The notes below the pieces were generated by a model. It saw nothing but the letters and a program-made list of their open reading frames with translations, did no database searches and was not told the DNA's origin. DNA of 64,000 bases from positions 1 through 64,000 of the forward strand of contig JAHZHZ010000003.1 of assembly GCA_019419995.1 (NCBI GenBank), given 5' to 3'. The DNA is from Clostridiales bacterium (lineage in GTDB: Bacteria > Bacillota > Clostridia > Christensenellales > Aristaeellaceae). The translations under genes were made by a program, and so were the position numbers. Numbering within the stretch: position 1 is the stretch's first letter; every line of letters starts with the position of its first letter. Shown here piece after piece: positions 34,811-42,938 of this stretch.

Positions 34811-35758
34811 ATGAGCATGATCAAAAAACATTTGGACACCCTTTCCCGGCTTGCCGTTTTGATCGTCATGTTTGTGGTGCTGATAATTATTTCTCCATCC
34901 TTTGGTACATTGGATAACATTCTCAATGTGCTGCGGGTATCATCGCTGACATTGATGATTTCCACAGGTATTGCCATGTGCATGCTGGTGGGCGGCATTG
35001 ATTTGTCCGTGGGTGCGACAATAGCCCTTACCTCGATTCTCTTCGGCAGATATTTCCAAATTGGCCGTTCCATTGGGGAAATGATCTTTGGCATGGTGGG
35101 AATGCTGGTACTTGCAGCGGTCATCGGCCTGGCCAATGGCTTTTGCGTGGCAAAGCTGCATCTGCCCCCCTTCCTGGCCACATATGGAATTCAGCAGATT
35201 GTAAGAGGCTTGGCCTATCTTCTGACCAATGGCATGGTATACTCCAACTTCACCGAGGAATTTAAATTTATCGGTGGCGGCAGCATTCTGGGCATTCACA
35301 CCCCCATTATCTTTGCGGCTTTGCTGTTGGTCATCATGGGTTTTGTGCTCAATAAGACGACGCTTGGGCGGAAGATTTACGCGGTGGGCTCCAACCGTGA
35401 GGCGGCCCGCTATTCGGGAATCAATGTCAATGGCACGCTGTTGATGGCTTATATGCTCTCCAGTTTGATTGCCGGGTTTGCAGGCATCGTTTACACTTCC
35501 CGCCTGAATTGCGCGGAGCCAACCATTGGCGCTGAGTTTGCTCAGCAATCCATAGCGGCGGCAGCCATCGGTGGAATTTCCTTTAAAGGTGGCCATGGCA
35601 ATATCTTTGGCGTGATCATTGGCGCATTGATTTTGACCTTGATTACCAACGGCATGACACTTCTGGGAATTGATTCCAACTGGCAGGTGGGCGCTACCGG
35701 CGTCATCATCATACTGGCCGTATTGCTGGATCGCAACACGGCGAAGAAGAAGGTTTAA
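34811..35758 (+). CDS. Sugar ABC transporter permease (RbsC family)
   Basis: A 315-residue permease with GGIDLSVGATIALTS, LPPFLATYGIQQIVRG, SGINVNGTLLMAYMLSSLIAG-type coupling region and GGISFKGGHGNIFG. It is only four bases downstream of the other permease. Slightly shorter N terminus than its partner, normal for the family. Confidence 0.93.
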   Translation: MSMIKKHLDTLSRLAVLIVMFVVLIIISPSFGTLDNILNVLRVSSLTLMISTGIAMCMLVGGIDLSVGATIALTSILFGRYFQIGRSIGEMIFGMVGMLVLAAVIGLANGFCVAKLHLPPFLATYGIQQIVRGLAYLLTNGMVYSNFTEEFKFIGGGSILGIHTPIIFAALLLVIMGFVLNKTTLGRKIYAVGSNREAARYSGINVNGTLLMAYMLSSLIAGFAGIVYTSRLNCAEPTIGAEFAQQSIAAAAIGGISFKGGHGNIFGVIIGALILTLITNGMTLLGIDSNWQVGATGVIIILAVLLDRNTAKKKV

Positions 35759-35802
35759 ATTTCTGCGCAGAGCAGAATAAAAGAATAAGGAGGAACCCCC
35801 CA

Positions 35803-36747
35803 ATGAAAAAACTTTTGGTATTGTTGGTTGTCGCTATGCTGGTTTTGACCAGCGCCGTCGCATTTGCGGAAGACTACGAAGTGACTCTGATCCTCAAGGA
35901 TAACACTTCCGCAGGCTGGCGTTATCTGGCAGCTGCCGCAGTTCGCACGGGCGAAGAAATCGGCGTAAAGGTTACCGAGAATTCTCCCTTGGAGACCCAG
36001 GATGCTGATGAGCAGTACAATGCTGTTCTGGATGCCATCGAGAAGGAAGTGGATGCCATCGTTATCGCTCCCGTGGATTCCGCAGGCATCGTTCCCGCAA
36101 TCGAAAAGGCTGTTGAAGCCGGCATTCCGGTGTTCACCACCAACACCCAGGCTTTTGTGAACAATGAAGATGACATCGTTACCTTCGTTGGCGTGGGCAA
36201 TGAGCAGGGTGGCTACGATATTGCCAAGTACATGTTCTCTCAGTTTGGCGAGGACGAGACCATCAACCTGATCATCATCGATGGCAACCGCACTGGCCAG
36301 ACCACGCTGGACCGCATCGCCGGTATCGAGCGCGCCATCGCCGAGGACAGCCGCGTGAATTTGCTGGACAGCCAGGAGGCGAAGTTCTCCCGCGCTCAGG
36401 CCCAGGAAATCATGGAGAACTTCCTGGTGAAGTATGACGATATCGATCTGGTTATCTGCCTGAACGATGAAATGGCCATTGGCGCCTACAACGCCATCGT
36501 TGCTGCGGGCCGTGAGGGCGAGATGCTCATCTCCGGCTTCGACGGTGCACCGGAAGGCCTGCAGGCCGTTCTGGATGGACAGATTTCTGCTTCCCTGAAC
36601 CAGGATCTGCCGGGCCAGGGCTCCGAAGCCATCAAGGCAGTCAAGACCTATCTGGATGGCGGCGAAGTGGAGAAGTGGATCGTGGTTGGCGGCGAAGTTT
36701 GCACGCCCGAGAATGCTGAAGAACTGCTCGGCCGTCTGGTCAAGTAA
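35803..36747 (+). CDS. Sugar ABC transporter substrate-binding protein
   Basis: A 314-residue type-I binding protein (Peripla_BP_4): signal peptide about 1-22 ending AFA-ED, then VTLILKDNTSAGWRYLA, a typical ribose/galactofuranose-binding domain with APVDSAGIVPAIEKA and ISGFDGAPEGLQAVLDG. There is no lipobox cysteine. It is the last gene of the rightward operon, preceded by AAGGAGG and followed by a double hairpin. Ligand unknown; a monosaccharide or small polyol is likely. Confidence 0.92.
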   Translation: MKKLLVLLVVAMLVLTSAVAFAEDYEVTLILKDNTSAGWRYLAAAAVRTGEEIGVKVTENSPLETQDADEQYNAVLDAIEKEVDAIVIAPVDSAGIVPAIEKAVEAGIPVFTTNTQAFVNNEDDIVTFVGVGNEQGGYDIAKYMFSQFGEDETINLIIIDGNRTGQTTLDRIAGIERAIAEDSRVNLLDSQEAKFSRAQAQEIMENFLVKYDDIDLVICLNDEMAIGAYNAIVAAGREGEMLISGFDGAPEGLQAVLDGQISASLNQDLPGQGSEAIKAVKTYLDGGEVEKWIVVGGEVCTPENAEELLGRLVK

Positions 36748-36766
36748 TTCACTCTTAAAGAATTAT

Positions 36767-36790
36767 GCGCCGCGACTTAAGTCGCGGCGC
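36767..36790. repeat. 24-base perfect palindrome
   Basis: GCGCCGCGACTT and its exact complement meet without a loop (36767-36790). As RNA it would fold with a tight loop and lack a T tract. It stands ten bases before the main terminator and may protect the binding-protein mRNA end. Confidence 0.7.
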
Positions 36791-36800
36791 GAATAATGTA

Positions 36801-36842
36801 CAGAGTCCGTGATTTTGTATAAAATCACGGACTCTGTTTTTT
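36801..36842 (+). terminator. Strong terminator of the rightward sugar operon
   Basis: Perfect 16-bp stem (36801-36816 with 36821-36836), 4-base loop and six T (36837-36842). It may also work leftward for the convergent creatininase transcript. Confidence 0.92.
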
Positions 36843-36865
36843 GCGGGGAAAGGACTCAGGCCAGG

Positions 36866-37621
36866 TTACAGTTCGAATGCTGCCTCCGCAATGCGTTTAA
36901 GTTCCGGCAGAACCGTTTCAACAATCATGCGCCCTTTTTCCCTTGAAGAGGAATAGGCACTGGCAAGGACACCGCTCTCAGGAATCAAATCTCTGCGTAC
37001 TGGGTATTCAGAATAGTTGGGTGGTGCGATGGGCGTTAGATTTTCTATTTTATCCTCATGAACCAGATCGGGAGCAAAATACATCATCAGGGAAGTTTCT
37101 GTGATCGCTGCATGTTCCAGTGCCCAACCGGGGAAGGGAACGACGTCAAACAGCTGGGCTACCAATGAATCGGGAATGGGGTCCCACCAGTTGGAAAGGA
37201 CAAAGCGTGCCGAATTCCCCAGTGCCCGGGAAGCCAAATCCATGGCCTCTTCAATGAACGCGTCATTTTCGAAATGGGCGTTCATGATAAAAATCTTGTT
37301 GTAGCCATCTCTGGCAAATTCCATCAATAAGTCGAATACCAGATTTTGAAAAGTGGAACCATTTAAATCAATGGTGCCCGGAAAGAGCGGACCGCCGCCA
37401 CTGCGCGGTTTGGACTTATATCCATAGCAGAGCGCGGGCGCGCATACGCCGCCTAGTTCTTCGGCAAGTAGATCGGCGAAGTGTTGCGCAATTACCGTAT
37501 CAACGCTCAGGGGCAGGTGAGGGCCGTGCTGCTCCGTGGAACCGATGGGCAAGATTAAAATGCGGTCTTTGTAGTTGGCGTATTCTTTCCAAACCATTTG
37601 TGTAATTCTTCGACTACTCAT
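36866..37621 (-). CDS. Creatininase (creatinine amidohydrolase) family enzyme with complete active site
   Basis: The 251-residue protein carries all metal and catalytic residues known for Pseudomonas creatininase at matching spacing: E30, H32 and D41 in GSTEQHGPHLPLSVDT, H116 and E118 in NAHFEN, W146 in NWWDP, W166 and H170 in GWALEH, and E175 in TETSLMM. The C-terminal YPV and SSREKG segments also match. Creatininase opens creatinine to creatine; other family members open cyclic amides or formamides. The ATG at 37619-37621 has GGAGG eight bases upstream. It is divergent from a CodA-like deaminase. A true creatininase is likely but cyclic-amide relatives are possible. Confidence 0.87.
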   Translation of the reverse strand: MSSRRITQMVWKEYANYKDRILILPIGSTEQHGPHLPLSVDTVIAQHFADLLAEELGGVCAPALCYGYKSKPRSGGGPLFPGTIDLNGSTFQNLVFDLLMEFARDGYNKIFIMNAHFENDAFIEEAMDLASRALGNSARFVLSNWWDPIPDSLVAQLFDVVPFPGWALEHAAITETSLMMYFAPDLVHEDKIENLTPIAPPNYSEYPVRRDLIPESGVLASAYSSSREKGRMIVETVLPELKRIAEAAFEL

Positions 37622-37760
37622 GTGAGCAACCTCCATCAAGGTGAGACATTGGATAAGCGATTATAAAACATCACCTATTATTATATTATACTCCATTTAT
37701 AGATGGCTGTGTCTTTTTTTGCGCACAAAAATGATTTTAAATCATTGTTCTTTGAGCACA

Positions 37761-37789
37761 ATGACAAAAATATTGGAGCAGAGTATATT
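37761..37789 (+). promoter_or_regulatory. Probable promoter of the CodA-like gene
   Basis: ATGACA (37761-37766), 17-base spacer, TATATT (37784-37789), about 43 bases before the GTG start. Each hexamer is one base off consensus. Confidence 0.55.
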
Positions 37790-37831
37790 AAAACCATAAA
37801 CTGCTTACAACGGTGAAAGGAAACGGTACTG

Positions 37832-39094
37832 GTGCAAATTTATAAAAACGGCAGAGATGTTGCCGGACAAAGACTTGAGTTGGCGGTGGAAGATGGCCGG
37901 TTTACCGCCGTGGCACAAAATATTGATGAAAGCAAATATATCGGAAGCGACATAATTGACCTGGGGGGAAAACTGGTTCTGCCTCCTTTTGTAGAGCCAC
38001 ATATTCATCTGGATTACGCATATAGTTGTCGCCCGGAAAAAAATGGGAAGAGCGAGGGCACGCTCTTTTCGGGGATAGAGAAATGGTCCGAGATGAAGAG
38101 AAATGTTTCGCCGGAGCGTCTGAAAGAGAATGCACGGCGTGCGCTTCGGAGACAAATCAGCTATGGAATTCAGTTTGTTCGGACCCATGTGGATGTGACA
38201 GATCCGGAGCTGAAGGGACTGCGTGCGATGCAGGAACTTCAGAAGGAGGTAGCACCCTATTTGGATTTGCAGTTGGTTGCCTTTCCTCAGGAAGGCATGT
38301 ATGCCTTCCCGGAAGGTGAGCGCTGCGTAGAAGAAGCCATAAAATTGGGCGCTGAAGTTGTGGGCGCCATACCCCATTGGGAACATAGCGCCGAGCTGGG
38401 CAGAAAGTCTGTGGAGAAGGCCTTTGCTCTGGCGGAGAGGTATGGATGTCGGATAGATATTCACTGCGACGAGATCGACGATCCGATGTCCAGATTTGTA
38501 GAAAATATCGCCGCTGAAGCGATCAGACGAGGCAATGGAGCATTGGTGAGTGCGAGCCACACCTGTGCCATGGGTTCCTATGAGGCCAGTTATGCCAGAC
38601 GTCTGATGGACACATTGCAGAAATCGCAGATTAATTTTGTAGTTTGTCCGGCGGAAAATCTACATTTACAGGGCCGTGGAGACGGCTATCCCAGAAGAAG
38701 AGGCATTACCAGAGTTCGTGAATTGATGGATTCAGGGCTGAATGTGTGTTTTGGTCAGGATTCCATCATGGATCCATGGTATCCTCTGGGGTCCGGCAAC
38801 TTGGTGAACATTCTGGATATCGGCCTGCACGCCTGTCAACTGATGGACAGTGAACAAATTTGGAAGGCCTTTGATTTGATTACCATCAATGGTGCCAGGG
38901 CAGTAGGCGTGCAAGAGAAAGATTACGGAATTGCACCTGGGAAGAGCGCAAACTTCCTTGTGCTGGATGCCGGCAATGCCTATGAGGCCGTATGCCTTCG
39001 GGCGCGGGTATTGCGATCTGTTCGAAAGGGCAGAGAGTTGTTTGCCCGAAGAAGCGATGAATATGCCCGATGCGATCCTTACATGCTGGACTGA
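37832..39094 (+). CDS. CodA-like amidohydrolase (cytosine/creatinine deaminase family)
   Basis: This 420-residue metal-dependent TIM barrel matches the CodA branch: PPFVEPHIHLDYAY (H57, H59), HCDEIDDPMSR (H211, E214), SHTCAMGSY (H243) and FGQDSIMDPWYPLG (D310). CodA turns cytosine to uracil; close relatives deaminate creatinine to N-methylhydantoin or isocytosine-like rings. The start is a GTG after GAAAGG. It is divergent from the creatininase gene and its 3' end overlaps the converging PucR gene by 16 bases. Cytosine deaminase is the safest family name; the neighbours argue for a different cyclic amidine. Confidence 0.87.
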   Translation: MQIYKNGRDVAGQRLELAVEDGRFTAVAQNIDESKYIGSDIIDLGGKLVLPPFVEPHIHLDYAYSCRPEKNGKSEGTLFSGIEKWSEMKRNVSPERLKENARRALRRQISYGIQFVRTHVDVTDPELKGLRAMQELQKEVAPYLDLQLVAFPQEGMYAFPEGERCVEEAIKLGAEVVGAIPHWEHSAELGRKSVEKAFALAERYGCRIDIHCDEIDDPMSRFVENIAAEAIRRGNGALVSASHTCAMGSYEASYARRLMDTLQKSQINFVVCPAENLHLQGRGDGYPRRRGITRVRELMDSGLNVCFGQDSIMDPWYPLGSGNLVNILDIGLHACQLMDSEQIWKAFDLITINGARAVGVQEKDYGIAPGKSANFLVLDAGNAYEAVCLRARVLRSVRKGRELFARRSDEYARCDPYMLD

Positions 39095-40287
39095 TGTTCC
39101 GAGCAGAACACATCAGAAATCAGAAGCGCGTTGTAGAGACTGTTGCGCACCGATGGCTCCGATAAATCTACATTTAGCAGGCTTTTGATTCGGTTAAGCC
39201 GGTAGGTGAGCGTGTTTTTGTGAATGAATAACTGTTGGGCGGATTGAAGCGCGTTACCGCCACTGAACAGATAGCAACGAAGGGTATCCACAAGATTGCT
39301 GTTGCTGGTGTCGTCCTCCTGCAGCAGCGGGCCCAGTTGCTCCTGGCAAAAGGCGTCCAGTTCCGCGTCGGGCACGTTGAAAAACAGCTTGTAGATTCCC
39401 AGTTGATCGTAGTACAGCGAATCGCTGTTTGTGGTGGTGTGGGAATGCGTGATGACGCGCAGGGCCATGGTTGCCTCATTGTAGAGGACTTGCACCGAGG
39501 TGCTTGAAGGTGCGATAGAGCTGAAGGCGAGCTTAAGGGCGCCGGAATCATAGTATTTGGGAACATAATTACTGGAAAAGTGTTCGAGGGTTGCGCACAG
39601 CTTGCGGGCGGATTTTTCAGAATCGGCCATGATCAGGCAGATGATGTTGCCCACGTGCTTCGCGGTAATGAGCGTTGTGCCCGGCAAATCATAGTTGAGC
39701 GCCTGATGATAGGAGAGTTTGTAGAGCAAGTCAGGTAGGTTTGATTCCTGCGCGCTTCCGGGATGCAGGATGGCAATCGCTAGGAATTCTCGGGCCGGGA
39801 TGCCATAGAGCGCAGTCAGATGTTCGTATTTCTTGGTTCGCTCCGCGCTGAACAGCAGCTCGAAGAAAAAGCGTTGCTTGGTATCTCCCAGCTCCTTTTG
39901 AGCAATGATCATTTCTGAGATTTCCTGGATGACGTCCACCAGTTTCAGGTCCCAGGGCATTTCAAAGAGAGGGAACTCATTTTCGTCGGCATAATTGCGC
40001 AGGGTATCCGTGATGGTTAATTTGGATTCTCCTCCCACCAAAAGCACGATACCTGCCAGCTTCAGTTGTACGGATTCACGGACCAGCATCATTAGTGTAT
40101 TTTCGTCAGCCTCAAAGGAAGAGCCGGTGATAAAGAGCAATTCCCCCCCGTGTAGCCATTGAGAAATGGAGGGCATGACACAGATATGTGGCCAGCTCAG
40201 TTTTCGGTAGAGCCCGTTTTTGCCGGCTACGAGGCGGATGTGTTGGAAAGATTTGAGTTGTAAAAGCTGAAAACAAGTGGTTGCCAT
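39079..40287 (-). CDS. PucR-family transcriptional regulator
   Basis: A 402-residue regulator with an N-terminal PucR domain (HIRLVAGKNGLYRKLSWPHICVMP, then GGELLFITG), a GGDEF-like middle (about 165-300) and a C-terminal HTH_30 (FIHKNTLTYRLNRIKSLL). PucR of Bacillus controls purine and allantoin breakdown. The ATG at 40285-40287 is set by GGAGG six bases upstream. It is divergent from the ADP-ribosylglycohydrolase-headed operon and next to two cyclic-amide hydrolase genes, so it probably controls this nitrogen-compound pathway. Confidence 0.92.
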   Translation of the reverse strand: MATTCFQLLQLKSFQHIRLVAGKNGLYRKLSWPHICVMPSISQWLHGGELLFITGSSFEADENTLMMLVRESVQLKLAGIVLLVGGESKLTITDTLRNYADENEFPLFEMPWDLKLVDVIQEISEMIIAQKELGDTKQRFFFELLFSAERTKKYEHLTALYGIPAREFLAIAILHPGSAQESNLPDLLYKLSYHQALNYDLPGTTLITAKHVGNIICLIMADSEKSARKLCATLEHFSSNYVPKYYDSGALKLAFSSIAPSSTSVQVLYNEATMALRVITHSHTTTNSDSLYYDQLGIYKLFFNVPDAELDAFCQEQLGPLLQEDDTSNSNLVDTLRCYLFSGGNALQSAQQLFIHKNTLTYRLNRIKSLLNVDLSEPSVRNSLYNALLISDVFCSEHQSSM

Positions 40288-40365
40288 GATGCTCCTCCGG
40301 TACGAATTTGATATAGTATTCTCCAATTGTGTTAAAAATCCTCGTTGAAAGGTTGTGTAATTTTG

Positions 40366-41778
40366 ATGAAAAAAGCGTGGGAATGGGATTATGATTTCTT
40401 TAGAGAGGCCGTTCCGGTGAAGAATCGCACGGATACCATCGAGTGGGATGGCCTGCTGGAAGGAAAGCTTCTCCAGGAAGCGCAGGAAATGCTTGAACTG
40501 GGAAAAGGCTGGTGGCTGAAACCTCTGCCCGAATCTAAAGCTCCCTATTCGAAGATGTTGGGTGCAATCAGCAGCATGGAAAACATGGGCTATGATGTGA
40601 GCGAAGCAGAAAAACTGGTGGCTGAGGCATTCAAAGCCATTGAGGAGGACAAGCTGATCGACGTGCAGATTATCAATGCGCGGGTATTTAAGGCATTGGC
40701 AGAGGCTCCTAAAGTTCCTTCTCATCCCTATTGGTCCTATACGATATATGAAAATTATGAGCAATATCGGGAAAAGGTGCACTTTGAAACCTATCCTCAG
40801 TATAAGTTGCCGGAGGACGAAGCCCTTTATCGGCAGATTCATGCGGGCTGGCTGGGCGAGATCATTGGTTCAGCGCTGGGCACGGCCGTAGAGGGATTCC
40901 GATCTGAACAGCTCTTTGAGGTCTTTGGAGAGATCGACGGCTATGTGAAACCTCCGGAGACGCTCAATGACGATATTACATTTGAACTGGCACTTTTAAA
41001 AGCCTTTGAGGAAAAGGGCTACGCCATTTCCTCAGATGACATTGCAGATCAGTGGGTAGGTCTGATTCCCTTTGCATATACGGCGGAAGGAGTTGCTTTA
41101 AATCACCTTCGCAATGGCATTTACCCGCCTACCAGCGGCCATTTGGTGAATCCCTATCGGGAAATGATCGGTGCAGCGATGCGTGCGGCCATTTGCGGCG
41201 CATTGGCTCCGGGCAATCCTGAACTGGCAGCGGATCTGGCATGGCGCGACGGTTGCATTTCCCATCATAACAACGGAATTCTGGCAGAAATTTTCAATGC
41301 GGTAATCGTATCCATGTCCTATGTGGAAACAGATATGCGCACGGTGCTGGAAAAAGCCTATGACGCCATTCCCAAGGACAGTGAATTCTATGCGGTGCTG
41401 AACTTTGCCAGGGAAACCTGCCAAAGATGTGAGAACTATCGTGAAGCTTTGAAGGCTTGCGAAGAGCGCTTCAAGCACTATAACTGGGTGCACTGCTACT
41501 ATAACCTCTGTGCGGAAGTGATCGCCATTCACTTCGCCGGCAATGATTTTTCAAAGTGCATGACCATATTGATGATGGCCGGACAGGACAACGACTGCAC
41601 GGGCGGCCCCATCGGACATGCGTACGGTGTCATGCTGGGAGAAGAGGGCATCGGCAGCCGCTTTATTGATCCTCTTGAGGATCGGCTGGATACCTATGTG
41701 CGCACAATGGAGACGCAAAAGATCACTGATCTCTCCAGAAAAACCGTCAATGCCATTCAGAAGCATTGGAAGAACTGA
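40366..41778 (+). CDS. ADP-ribosylglycohydrolase-fold enzyme
   Basis: The 470-residue protein has an N-terminal helical extension (about 1-150), then the all-alpha ADP-ribosylglycohydrolase domain: HAGWLGEIIGSALGTAVEG, LNDDITFELALL (metal Asp pair near 202-203) and GQDNDCTGGPIG (metal D408/D410). Family members cleave N-glycosidic bonds to ADP-ribose or related ribosides with two Mg ions. GSALG replaces the usual GDALG. It is the first gene of an operon with a nucleoside-class importer and a PfkB kinase, so a small N-riboside, not a protein modification, is the likelier substrate. Confidence 0.85.
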   Translation: MKKAWEWDYDFFREAVPVKNRTDTIEWDGLLEGKLLQEAQEMLELGKGWWLKPLPESKAPYSKMLGAISSMENMGYDVSEAEKLVAEAFKAIEEDKLIDVQIINARVFKALAEAPKVPSHPYWSYTIYENYEQYREKVHFETYPQYKLPEDEALYRQIHAGWLGEIIGSALGTAVEGFRSEQLFEVFGEIDGYVKPPETLNDDITFELALLKAFEEKGYAISSDDIADQWVGLIPFAYTAEGVALNHLRNGIYPPTSGHLVNPYREMIGAAMRAAICGALAPGNPELAADLAWRDGCISHHNNGILAEIFNAVIVSMSYVETDMRTVLEKAYDAIPKDSEFYAVLNFARETCQRCENYREALKACEERFKHYNWVHCYYNLCAEVIAIHFAGNDFSKCMTILMMAGQDNDCTGGPIGHAYGVMLGEEGIGSRFIDPLEDRLDTYVRTMETQKITDLSRKTVNAIQKHWKN

Positions 41779-41837
41779 TTCATGAGCACCGAATTGCGTA
41801 TTGCTGCGGTTGCTTAGAAATAAAAGGAGGAAATCTA

Positions 41838-42830
41838 ATGAAGAAGTACATCTCGATTCTACTGGCTGTCTTGTTAACCCTGTCCATCTTCTCCGGCATC
41901 GCTGTCGCGGAAGAGCCTGCTCCCATGGCGGTACTTGTTCCCTGCTCTGTGGGCGATCCTTTTGTGGCCCTGTGCCTGGAAGGTCTGTATAAGCTTTCTG
42001 AGGATACCGGAAAGGAACTGAAAATCATTGAAACCTATGATAAGGCTGAGTACGAAGATCAGGTTTGTTCCATGGCAGAACTGGGCTGCAATCCCGTCTT
42101 CTGTATGTGGGGCGACCTGTCCGAGGTAGCCATCAATTATGCGGCGGACTATCCGGATACTACCTTTGTGCTGACCGACGTCTACCTCAAGACCGATGCG
42201 CCCAACATCAGCTCCATTTCGGTTGACCCGTACGGCGCTTCCTTCATCGGTGGCTATCTTGCCGTGAAGGAGACCGAAAAGGACACCGTAGGCTTTATCG
42301 CTCACGCGGATCGCGCCGTTTCTCGCCGCTATCGCGACGGTTACATGGCCGGCGTTGAGTACGCCAATGAGAAACTGGGCAAGAACGTAGAAGTTCAGGT
42401 TGCCTATACCGGCGACGATCAGGACCCCGTGAAAGGTTCCGAAACCGCTCTGCTGATGATTGAAGAATATGGCGTGGACCTGATCTTCCAGTCCGCCTCC
42501 CTTAGCGGCCTTGGCGTAATCTCTGCCTGCGAGGAAAAGGGAATCAAATGCATTGGTTCCGATGACTGGCAGGGCGAAGAATCCGATTGCGTGTTCTGGT
42601 CTGTGCTGAAACCCTTCGATCAGGTACTGTACGATGAGGGCATGTCCGTAGTAGAGGGCACCTTTGAGCCTGGCGACAAGAACTTGGGCGCTGCGCAGGG
42701 CATTGCGCTCTACGATGATCGCGACTTTGAAAAGCTGGATGCCGAGACGCAGGCCGAAGTGACGGCCATCGTCGAGGATATCAAGAACGGCGTGATCGTT
42801 CTTGCGGCCGACGAAAACGTGGTTCAATAA
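41838..42830 (+). CDS. BMP/PnrA-family ABC substrate-binding protein
   Basis: A 330-residue secreted binding protein of the basic-membrane-protein family, whose studied members (PnrA/TmpC) bind purine nucleosides. Signal peptide about 1-24 ending AVA-EE, with no cysteine near it, although PnrA homologues are normally lipoproteins. Mature segments VLVPCSVGDPFVALCLEGLY, SVDPYGASFIGGYLAVKE and GVDLIFQSASLSGLGVISACEEKGI (here broken into family motifs) fit the fold. AGGAGG is seven bases upstream of the ATG. Ligand probably a nucleoside-like compound. Confidence 0.87.
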   Translation: MKKYISILLAVLLTLSIFSGIAVAEEPAPMAVLVPCSVGDPFVALCLEGLYKLSEDTGKELKIIETYDKAEYEDQVCSMAELGCNPVFCMWGDLSEVAINYAADYPDTTFVLTDVYLKTDAPNISSISVDPYGASFIGGYLAVKETEKDTVGFIAHADRAVSRRYRDGYMAGVEYANEKLGKNVEVQVAYTGDDQDPVKGSETALLMIEEYGVDLIFQSASLSGLGVISACEEKGIKCIGSDDWQGEESDCVFWSVLKPFDQVLYDEGMSVVEGTFEPGDKNLGAAQGIALYDDRDFEKLDAETQAEVTAIVEDIKNGVIVLAADENVVQ

Positions 42831-42865
42831 AAGTAAGCAAACAGCAATCCATGAGGATAGGGGTA

Positions 42866-42888
42866 GGCGGGAGGTTTATCCTCCCGCC
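42866..42888 (+). terminator. Hairpin between BMP binding-protein and ATPase genes
   Basis: GGCGGGAGG (42866-42874) pairs with CCTCCCGCC (42880-42888), 5-base loop, no T tract. It repeats the layout seen after the first binding protein and probably sets a higher dosage of binding protein than of the membrane parts. Confidence 0.65.
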
Positions 42889-42938
42889 CAAACCCGCTGT
42901 AAGTGATTCAACAGTAATTTGGATTGGACGGTGCGCGC

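Noticed and set aside
34147..35803. Minus-strand open frames opposite the permease genes
   Set aside because: Antisense shadows of RbsC-type permeases; no signal, motif or ribosome binding site.
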